Shown in pieces: positions 56,530-64,000 of a DNA stretch of 64,000 nucleotides (position 1 is the stretch's first letter; every line of letters begins with the position of its first letter). Where the stretch lies: the NCBI RefSeq assembly GCF_000718635.1, contig NZ_JOBF01000015.1:124001-188000 (forward strand), in the 5' to 3' direction. The stretch comes from Streptomyces varsoviensis. GTDB taxonomy: Bacteria; Actinomycetota; Actinomycetes; Streptomycetales; Streptomycetaceae. Made by a program: the position numbers and the translations under genes. The notes under the pieces are model-generated. The model was not told where the DNA came from. It saw only the letters and a list, made by a program, of their open reading frames with translations, and did no database searches.

Positions 56530-57982
56530 CCCCAAGGGCTTCCTGACCACCGGCCGCGAGGTCGCCGAGACCCGCCCCGTCGGCGAGCGCGTCAAGGACT
56601 GGAACGAGGTGTACGTCCCCGGCTCCCTGCTGCCGATCATCAGCAAGCAGGCCGGGCGCTGCATGGACTGCGGCATCCCCTTCTGCCACAACGGCTGCCC
56701 GCTCGGCAACCTCATCCCCGAGTGGAACGACTACGCCTACCGCGAGGACTGGTCCGCCGCCAGCGAACGGCTGCACGCCACCAACAACTTCCCCGAGTTC
56801 ACCGGCCGACTCTGCCCCGCCCCCTGCGAATCCGCGTGCGTCCTGGCCATCAACCAGACCGCCGTCACCATCAAGAACGTCGAAGTCACCATCATCGACA
56901 AGGCATGGGAGAGCGGCGACGTCACCCCGCAGCCCCCGGAACGGCTCTCCGGCAAGACCGTCGCCGTCATCGGCTCCGGCCCCGCCGGACTCGCCGCCGC
57001 CCAGCAGCTCACCCGCGCCGGACACACCGTCGCCGTGTACGAGCGCGCCGACCGCATCGGCGGCCTCCTGCGCTACGGCATCCCCGAGTTCAAGATGGAG
57101 AAGCGCCACATCAACCGCCGCATCGAGCAGATGCGCGCGGAGGGCACCAAGTTCCGTACGGAGGTGGAGATCGGCCGCGACATCGACGCCGCCAAGCTGC
57201 GCAAGCGCTACGACGCCGTCGTCATCGCCGCCGGCGCCACCACCGCCCGCGACCTGCCGGTGCCCGGCCGCGAGCTGAACGGCATCCACCAGGCGATGGA
57301 GTACCTGCCGCTCGCCAACAAGGTGCAGGAAGGCGACCTCACGGTCGCCCCGATCACCGCCGAGGGCAAGCACGTCGTCGTCATCGGCGGCGGCGACACC
57401 GGCGCCGACTGCGTCGGCACCGCCCACCGCCAGGGCGCCGTCTCCGTCACCCAACTGGAGATCATGCCGAAGCCGGGGGAGGAGCGCCCCGCCAACCAGC
57501 CATGGCCGACCTTCCCCATGCTCTACAAGGTCACCTCGGCCCACGAAGAGGGCGGCGAACGGGTCTACTCAGTCTCCACCACCCACTTCGAAGGCGACGA
57601 GGACGGGAACGTGCAGTTCCTGCACCTCGTCGAGGTCGAGTTCAAGGACGGCAAGCTCGAACAGCAGCCCGGCACCGAGCGGAAGATCCCCGCCCAGCTC
57701 GTGACGCTGGCCATGGGCTTCACCGGCACCGACCAGGAGAACGGCCTGGTCCGCCAGTTCGGCCTCGAACTCGACGCCCGCGGCAACATCGCGCGCGACG
57801 GCGACTACGCCACCAACGTTCCCGGCGTGTACGTGGCCGGCGACGCGGGCCGTGGCCAGTCGCTGATCGTCTGGGCCATCGCCGAGGGCCGCTCCGCCGC
57901 CCGCGGCGTGGACCGCTTCCTCGCCGGGGAGAGCGCGCTGCCCGCGCCCATCAAGCCCACGGACCGCTCGCTGATGGTCTGA
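56522..57982 (+). CDS. gltD: Glutamate synthase small subunit
   Basis: 486 aa. N-terminal 4Fe-4S ligands in [18 protein letters not shown] and [14 protein letters not shown] loop [17 protein letters not shown] and NADPH loop [37 protein letters not shown] closes the FAD site. Passes electrons from NADPH to GltB. Confidence 0.97.
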   Translation: MADPKGFLTTGREVAETRPVGERVKDWNEVYVPGSLLPIISKQAGRCMDCGIPFCHNGCPLGNLIPEWNDYAYREDWSAASERLHATNNFPEFTGRLCPAPCESACVLAINQTAVTIKNVEVTIIDKAWESGDVTPQPPERLSGKTVAVIGSGPAGLAAAQQLTRAGHTVAVYERADRIGGLLRYGIPEFKMEKRHINRRIEQMRAEGTKFRTEVEIGRDIDAAKLRKRYDAVVIAAGATTARDLPVPGRELNGIHQAMEYLPLANKVQEGDLTVAPITAEGKHVVVIGGGDTGADCVGTAHRQGAVSVTQLEIMPKPGEERPANQPWPTFPMLYKVTSAHEEGGERVYSVSTTHFEGDEDGNVQFLHLVEVEFKDGKLEQQPGTERKIPAQLVTLAMGFTGTDQENGLVRQFGLELDARGNIARDGDYATNVPGVYVAGDAGRGQSLIVWAIAEGRSAARGVDRFLAGESALPAPIKPTDRSLMV

Positions 57983-57991
57983 GGCCGTCTG

Positions 57992-58010
57992 AGACCATTT
58001 GAGGTGGTCT
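57992..58010 (+). terminator. Weak hairpin after gltD
   Basis: 6-bp stem agacca/tggtct around 7 nt, in a stretch where gtctga is repeated from the gltD stop on. Confidence 0.35.
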
Positions 58011-58248
58011 GAGCCGACAGAGCGCTTGTGCCCTTGTGGCCGCTGACGGCTCATCGCGGCCCTTCGCGGTCGCTCGTCGGCCCCATAGTCGTCCGTACAG
58101 CGCCGTACGGGCCCCAGCGGCGCCTGCCCCTCCCCGACCGGAGGCAGGCGTCGCTCTCGTACGCGCGGTGCGGCACCGTACGGCGGCCCCGGCCCCGTGA
58201 CCGTTCACGGGCGACTCGCGGCGGCCGTGCGGCCGGGTCCGCGAGCGG

Positions 58249-59157
58249 CTACGTGTCGCAGTCCAGGACCGTACGGCAGAGTCCGCACCGCGCCCGCACC
58301 CTGCCCTGGACCGGCACTCTGATCCGCTGATGGCAGGTCGGGCAGGGAAAGACGACGCGCAGCGGCGCGCGGCCCTCGAAGGCGTAGCCGCCGTTGGACA
58401 GGCTCGGGGGAGCGGGGGCGGCCGACGCGGGGGCCTGCGCCACATGGCGGCGGTCCCTGGCGTACCGGTGGCGGGCGAGCCGGCCGGCGGCGGCCAGCGG
58501 CGGCCGCTGCTCGTCGCGCCGCGCGCGGGCCAGCCCCGTCACATACGCCTCGTACGCCTGCGGGCTGGTGAACCACGGCGCCGGGTCCTCGTCGAAGGCG
58601 AGCGCCCGCTTCGCCAGTACGTAGCCGTACTCCTCGGGGGTGAGATAGCCGAGCTTCTGACTGGAGAGGGAGTCCTCCCGATACGCGTCCAGCAGCAGCC
58701 ACCCCGCCCCGAGGTAGGCGGCGGCGGTGTCGGTGAGGATCTCGTTGTCCCGCGTGCCCGGGAACGCGAGGTCGAGGCGGTGCAGATAGACGTGCATCAC
58801 CTCGTGGGCGAGGGCGGCGCCGATGTCGCGGCGGTGGTTCTTGAAGCGGTCGTTCAGCTCGATGAAGTACTCGGGCCCCGCCGCCAGTTCGACGTTGGCG
58901 GCGTGCTGCATCTCGCGGAAGCCGACGATCATCCGGGCGTCGGGCAGGCGCAGATGCTGCACCATCGCGCGGGCGACGCGCTGCACCCCGAGGTGCAGGT
59001 CCTCGTCGTCGTCGAAGGCGACGTCCACGGGCGGCACGCTCAGCCCGAAGGTGTGCACCGTGTCGTAGGAGAGCCGTTTGTAGAGCGCCGTGATGGCGCC
59101 GCGCACCGTCTCCAGGTGCGGAAAGCCGTGTTCGATATCGCTGCCCGGCCCCGCCAT
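58249..59157 (-). CDS. HEXXH metalloprotease-like protein with C-terminal zinc ribbon
   Basis: 302 aa. ALAHEVMHVYLHRLDLAF near residue 115 is a gluzincin HEXXH; DNEILTDTAAAYLGAG 15-20 residues later supplies the third ligand Glu. The last 35 residues (VVFPCPTCHQRIRVPV, RARCGLCRTVLDC) form a zinc ribbon. No signal peptide, so cytoplasmic. ATG 59157. Close families include SprT-like and DUF-type proteases; substrate unknown. Confidence 0.75.
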   Translation of the reverse strand: MAGPGSDIEHGFPHLETVRGAITALYKRLSYDTVHTFGLSVPPVDVAFDDDEDLHLGVQRVARAMVQHLRLPDARMIVGFREMQHAANVELAAGPEYFIELNDRFKNHRRDIGAALAHEVMHVYLHRLDLAFPGTRDNEILTDTAAAYLGAGWLLLDAYREDSLSSQKLGYLTPEEYGYVLAKRALAFDEDPAPWFTSPQAYEAYVTGLARARRDEQRPPLAAAGRLARHRYARDRRHVAQAPASAAPAPPSLSNGGYAFEGRAPLRVVFPCPTCHQRIRVPVQGRVRARCGLCRTVLDCDT

Positions 59158-60345
<1,188 letters not shown>

Positions 60346-60373
60346 CCACGGCCGCTCGCGCGGAGGGGGCCGC

Positions 60374-60414
60374 CCGGCCGGCGCTCGGTCGGATACCGGT
60401 CGGCCGCCGGCCGG
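60374..60414 (+). terminator. Protease gene terminator
   Basis: 10-bp stem (60374-60383 with 60405-60414), 21-nt loop that can itself pair, about 29 nt after the stop. Confidence 0.65.
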
Positions 60415-60634
60415 CTCCCGACCGACTTTCGTATGACGCGGACGGGACCGCCGTCATCCTTCGGACGGAGGCGAGAGTGACCGTTTGGCCGTCGTGCGGG
60501 CCGCCTCCGACTCCGTAACGTGCATCTCATGGTCCGGGGCCCCACTTCCTGACCCGGGGCCCCGGCCCGGGCCCCACGCCCGGGGCCCGCAGCCCGGCGA
60601 CCGCGCCCCGAGACGCACACAGAAAGGACCGCCC

Positions 60635-60919
60635 GTGCCCACCAAGGCCCGCATCCTCCTCGCCACCGCCTTCGCCACGGCCACCGTCGCCGTCGGAGTC
60701 GTGGCCGTCCCGGCAGGCAGCGCCCAGGCCGCCGAGCGCGACGGGAAGACCGAGGCACTGGCCTTCACCAACCCCCTCAAGCAGGCGGTCGATGTCGGCA
60801 AGGACGTCCGCGAACACCACGACCTGCCCCGGCCCGTCCTCGCGGGCGCCGCCGTGCTCGTCGCGGGCACCGGCGCGTACGGGGCGCTGCGCCTCGCCCG
60901 CCGCCGCTCCGCGCGCTGA
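60635..60919 (+). CDS. Small exported or membrane protein, 94 aa
   Basis: Signal peptide RILLATAFATATVAVGVVAV with AGSAQAAE cleavage region; a polar stretch; then a second hydrophobic segment (VLAGAAVLVAGTGAYGAL) and a basic tail RLARRRSAR. The C-terminus resembles a tail anchor. GTG 60635 with AAAGGA upstream. Function unknown. Confidence 0.7.
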   Translation: MPTKARILLATAFATATVAVGVVAVPAGSAQAAERDGKTEALAFTNPLKQAVDVGKDVREHHDLPRPVLAGAAVLVAGTGAYGALRLARRRSAR

Positions 60920-61038
60920 CGAGCCCCACGGAAAGACCGGCCCCCGGGGGCGCGGCAGGGCGCTGGGCGTGCACCCGGCACACCGGAAACCCGCCCCCGC
61001 GACCCGGCCCCGCGCCGCGCCCCGCGAGCGTCGCCACA

Positions 61039-61052
61039 TAAGGTCAGGGCCC
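61039..61052 (+). promoter_or_regulatory. Chorismate mutase leaderless promoter (-10 region)
   Basis: TAAGGT (61039-61044) followed by eight bases and ATG 61053. Confidence 0.5.
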
Positions 61053-61400
61053 ATGACGAACAGCGACAGCGACACCGCTACGGGCACTGCCGTGGACACC
61101 ACCGGCGACGCCGAGGACACCGTACGAGCGGAGCTCGGGCGGCTCCGCGACAGCATCGACAACATCGACGCGGCCGTCATCCACATGCTCGCCGAACGCT
61201 TCAAATGCACCCAGCAGGTCGGCCACCTCAAGGCCGCCCACAAACTCCCGCCCGCCGACCCCGCCCGCGAGGCCCGTCAGATCGCCCGCCTGCGCGAACT
61301 CGCCGAGAACGCCAAGCTCGACCCCGCCTTCGCGGAGAAGTTCCTCAACTTCATCATCGCCGAGGTGATCCGCCACCACGAGACGATCGCCCGCTCCTGA
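61053..61400 (+). CDS. Chorismate mutase, AroQ class
   Basis: 115 aa. Chorismate to prephenate, competing with TrpE for chorismate. LGRLRDSIDNIDAAVIHMLA is helix 1 with its Arg, then RFKCTQQVGHLKAAHKLPPA, REARQIARLREL and FLNFIIAEVIRHHE. A 25-residue polar N-terminus precedes the fold. ATG 61053. Confidence 0.93.
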   Translation: MTNSDSDTATGTAVDTTGDAEDTVRAELGRLRDSIDNIDAAVIHMLAERFKCTQQVGHLKAAHKLPPADPAREARQIARLRELAENAKLDPAFAEKFLNFIIAEVIRHHETIARS

Positions 61401-61415
61401 CGGCCAGCCCCGCTC

Positions 61416-61497
61416 CGGTACGGATCACCCGCCCGTACCGGCGACCCCGCTCGTACGAATGCCTCCTCGGTACGGATCACCCGCCCGTACCGGCGAC
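61416..61497. terminator. Duplicated terminator hairpin between convergent genes
   Basis: An exact 30-bp repeat at 61416-61445 and 61468-61497; each copy folds as GGTACGG-9 nt-CCGTACC. Lies between the chorismate mutase stop and the stop of the M20 gene, so it can serve both strands. Confidence 0.8.
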
Positions 61498-61526
61498 TCC
61501 GTGCCGGCGGCCCCGTGCCGGCCGCG

Positions 61527-62714
61527 TCACCCCCGTACGGACAGATAGTGCGCGCGGCGCTCCGCGTCGGCCGCCACCGCCACCCCGGTCCAGGCCATCG
61601 CCCGCGCCGCCGCCAGCACCGCGTCGTCCGCCGCGGCGCCCACCGTCCACCGCGCGAACTCCGGCGTGTGCGGCCAGCCCTCGGCGCCCAGGATGCCGAT
61701 GCTCGGGTGGATCGCCGGCAGCGCCTGCGTCACATTGCCCATGTCCGTCGACGCGCCCAGCCGCACCGGCTGCGCGGGCGGCTCCGCCACCGTGCGGCCG
61801 ACGGCCCGCAGCCCCTCCGCGTACGCGGCCATCAGCCACGGATCGTTGCGCAGATCCAGATAGTCGGGCTGGGTCGGACGGATCTCCACCGAGCATCCCG
61901 TCGCGATCGCCGCGCCCTCGAAACACGCCTGGACCCGCTTCTTCAGCGGGTCCAGCTCCTCGGCCGTCGGTGTCCGCACGTCCCACTGCAGGACCGTACG
62001 GTCGGGGATGATGTTCGACCGCTCACCGCCGTCCCGCACCACCCCCGACACCCGATAGCCATCCGGCAACTGCTGCCGCAGCAGCCCCACGGCCACCTGC
62101 GCCACCACCGCCGCGTCGCCCGCGTTCACCCCCGATTGCGGGTCCTGCGCCGCGTGCGCGGAGCGGCCCGTGAACGTCACCTCGAAACGCGACGCCGACG
62201 TCGTCGAGGACCGCGCATCCACGTCGTCGTGGCCCGCCGGATGCGCCATCATCGCGACCGTCACGCCGTCGAACGCCCCGCGCTCCAGCATCAGCACCTT
62301 CCCGCCGCCCGCCTCCTCCGCCGGCGTCCCCAGCAGCACCACCCGTATCCCCAGCACATCGGCGGCGGCCGCCAGCCCGATCGCCGCACCCGCGCCCGCC
62401 GCACAGATCACGTTGTGCCCGCACGCGTGCCCGAGCCCCGGCAGCGCGTCGTACTCCGCGCACACCCCCACCGTCAGATCGCCGCTCCCGTACGAGCCGA
62501 CCACCGCGGTCTCCAGCCCGTACGCCCCCCGCTCCACCGCGAACCCGGCGCCCTCCAGCAGATCCGCGAGCCGCCCCGCCGAGGCATGCTCCTCGAACGA
62601 CAGCTCCGGCTCCGCGTGCAGCGCCCGAGCGAGCTCCAGCAACCGCTCCGAGAACTCCCCGATCCGGGCCTCCACAAGGTCACGAGCACGATCGCGCACA
62701 GCGGCGACAGACAT
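61527..62714 (-). CDS. M20 family amidohydrolase
   Basis: 395 aa. GLGHACGHNVICAAGAGAAI and GTPAEEAGGGKVLML contain the metal ligands; the lid domain includes GRSAHAAQDPQSGVNAGDAA. It is similar to aminobenzoyl-glutamate or hippurate hydrolases (AbgB/HipO group). ATG 62714 with GGAG 6 nt upstream. Divergent from pepN. Confidence 0.92.
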   Translation of the reverse strand: MSVAAVRDRARDLVEARIGEFSERLLELARALHAEPELSFEEHASAGRLADLLEGAGFAVERGAYGLETAVVGSYGSGDLTVGVCAEYDALPGLGHACGHNVICAAGAGAAIGLAAAADVLGIRVVLLGTPAEEAGGGKVLMLERGAFDGVTVAMMAHPAGHDDVDARSSTTSASRFEVTFTGRSAHAAQDPQSGVNAGDAAVVAQVAVGLLRQQLPDGYRVSGVVRDGGERSNIIPDRTVLQWDVRTPTAEELDPLKKRVQACFEGAAIATGCSVEIRPTQPDYLDLRNDPWLMAAYAEGLRAVGRTVAEPPAQPVRLGASTDMGNVTQALPAIHPSIGILGAEGWPHTPEFARWTVGAAADDAVLAAARAMAWTGVAVAADAERRAHYLSVRG

Positions 62715-62795
62715 GGTCAACTCCAGACGGCCAAGCGGACAGAACCACGCCATAGCTTGCCCCAAACCCCTGTGCCTCCTCCGCACCGGCTGCGG

Positions 62796-62807
62796 CACCA
62801 TGAGCCC
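62796..62807 (+). promoter_or_regulatory. pepN leaderless promoter (-10 region)
   Basis: CACCAT (62796-62801), six bases, then ATG 62808. Confidence 0.45.
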
Positions 62808-64000
62808 ATGCCCGTACTCACGCGCGACGAAGCGCAGACCCGAGCCCGCCTCCTCGACGTCCACCGCTACACCATCCACCTCGATCTCACCCGCGGCGAG
62901 GAACACTTCGGCTCCACCACCACCATCCGCTTCGACGTGCGCGAACCAGCGGCGGACACCTTCCTCGAACTGCCCGCCACCGGCCTGCGCCGCATCACCC
63001 TCGACGGCGCCGACCTCGACCCGGCCGCCGCCGCCGACGGCAGATACCCCCTCACCGCCCTCACCCGCGGCACCCACGAACTCCACGTCGAGGCCGAACC
63101 GCCCTACTCCCACACCGGCGAAGGCATGCACCGCTTCACCGACCCCCTCGACCAGGCCACCTACCTCTACACCCAGTGCTGCCTCGCCGACGCCCCCGCC
63201 GTCTTCGCCGCCTTCGACCAGCCCGACCTCAAGGCCGTCTTCCACACCACCGTCACCGCGCCGCCCGAATGGACCGTCCTCGGCAACGGCATCGCCACCC
63301 GCGCCGGAGACCCCGCCGAAGGCCGCTGGGACATCGCCCCCACCCCGCCCATCAGCACCTACCTCATGGCCGTCGCCGCAGGCCCCTGGCACTCCGTACG
63401 CGCCGAACACCGCGGCATCCCCTTCGGCCTCCACGTACGCCAGTCCCTCGCCCCCCACCTCGACGCCGACGCCGAGGAACTCCTCACCCTCACCACCCGC
63501 TGCTTCGACCGCTACCACCAGAAATTCGACGAGCCCTACCCCTTCGACTCCTACGACCAGGCGTTCGTCCCCGAATTCAACTCCGGCGCCATGGAAAACC
63601 CCGGCCTCGTCACCTTCCGCGACGAATTCATCTACCGCTCGGCCGTCACCGACGCCGAACGCCAGACCCGCGCCATGGTCATCGCCCACGAAATGGCCCA
63701 CATGTGGTTCGGCGACCTCGTCACCCTCCGGTGGTGGGACGACATCTGGCTCAACGAGTCCTTCGCCGAATACATGGGCTACCAGACCCTCACCGAAGCC
63801 ACCCAGTACACCGACACCTGGGCCGACTTCGCCATCGCCCGCAAATCCTGGGGATACGACGCCGACCAGCGCCCCTCCACCCACCCCGTCGCCCCCGCAC
63901 CCGAGGACGTCCTCGACACCGCCGCCGCCGAACTCAACTTCGACGGCATCTCCTACGCGAAAGGCGCCAGCGCCCTGCGCCAACTCGTCGCCTGGCTCGG
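62808..64000 (+). CDS. pepN: Aminopeptidase N (M1 family), 5' part
   Basis: 397 codons are present; the gene runs off the right edge (family about 850 aa). GAMENPG substrate motif near residue 260. HEMAHMWFGDLVTLRWWDDI near residue 293 plus NESFAEYMG 18 residues later complete the HEXXH-E zinc site. N-terminal beta domain (HLDLTRGEEHFGSTTTIRFD) is typical. ATG 62808 behind a -10 hexamer. Cytosolic removal of N-terminal residues. Confidence 0.97.
   Translation, partial: MPVLTRDEAQTRARLLDVHRYTIHLDLTRGEEHFGSTTTIRFDVREPAADTFLELPATGLRRITLDGADLDPAAAADGRYPLTALTRGTHELHVEAEPPYSHTGEGMHRFTDPLDQATYLYTQCCLADAPAVFAAFDQPDLKAVFHTTVTAPPEWTVLGNGIATRAGDPAEGRWDIAPTPPISTYLMAVAAGPWHSVRAEHRGIPFGLHVRQSLAPHLDADAEELLTLTTRCFDRYHQKFDEPYPFDSYDQAFVPEFNSGAMENPGLVTFRDEFIYRSAVTDAERQTRAMVIAHEMAHMWFGDLVTLRWWDDIWLNESFAEYMGYQTLTEATQYTDTWADFAIARKSWGYDADQRPSTHPVAPAPEDVLDTAAAELNFDGISYAKGASALRQLVAWL

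Noticed and set aside
51937..56715. 1,592-codon minus-strand open frame opposite gltB
   Set aside because: Antisense shadow of gltB with Gly/Val/Asp-rich composition and no RBS or family.

Overview
The window is chromosomal DNA from a Streptomyces-type actinomycete. GC is very high, GTG starts are common, many start codons sit 6-8 nt behind a -10 hexamer (leaderless genes), and the gene order resembles the conserved dnaE-his-trp-lgt-gltBD-pepN part of Streptomyces chromosomes. No rRNA, tRNA, CRISPR array or complete insertion sequence was seen.

Layout. (1) 1-2852 (minus): a tandemly duplicated two-gene cassette, each copy a multi-span membrane protein plus an anchored DsbA-like thiol protein; the last copy runs off the left edge. 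(2) 2903-13794: DUF2252 protein, dnaE (replicative polymerase), a 57-aa basic protein, a NYN-domain protein, a GC-rich repeat block, an ABC-2 exporter pair and its membrane neighbour, a 24-codon gene that looks like ribosomal protein bL37, and ybaK. (3) 13844-16326 (minus): a LON-domain protein and a large membrane protein. (4) 16507-22449: histidine operon hisD-hisC-hisB-(two tiny ORFs)-hisH-priA-ridA-hisF. (5) 22450-38786: about 16 kb of accessory DNA between hisF and hisI. It holds two GAF-ANTAR proteins, a WhiJ-type XRE/DUF397 pair with a broken DUF397 duplicate, five tiny genes joined by 4-nt stop/start overlaps, a broken effector-like gene, an ATP-grasp enzyme, an IS481 relic, an orphan Imm21-type immunity gene, MFS and carboxylesterase relics, two small zinc-ribbon genes, an SDR enzyme, other pseudogenes, a DUF1707 protein and a secreted serine hydrolase. 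(6) 38787-48259: TIGR03085 protein, septum-formation-type protein, hisI-trpE, membrane genes, trpC-trpM-trpB-trpA. (7) 48515-57982: third DsbA-like protein, lgt, VIT/CCC1 transporter, gltB-gltD. (8) 58249-64000: HEXXH protease-like protein, a trypsin close to Streptomyces griseus trypsin, a small secreted protein, chorismate mutase, an M20 amidohydrolase and the 5' part of aminopeptidase N.

How they fit together. His and trp biosynthesis are interleaved: hisI is 12 nt from trpE, no trpF lies in the window, and the hisA gene is expected to be priA, which serves both pathways in actinomycetes. gltBD supplies glutamate and chorismate mutase sits at the Phe/Tyr versus Trp branch.

The most unusual theme is short tandem duplication. 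Five small repeat-associated insertions explain every frameshift in the effector-like pseudogene; removing them gives exactly 441 codons. There are also a 30-bp duplication inside hisC, a duplicated DUF397 gene, a duplicated terminator hairpin, duplicated sequence ahead of hisD, and arrays of degenerate repeats that begin at the stop codons of several genes (trpE, the 14725 gene, the VIT gene).
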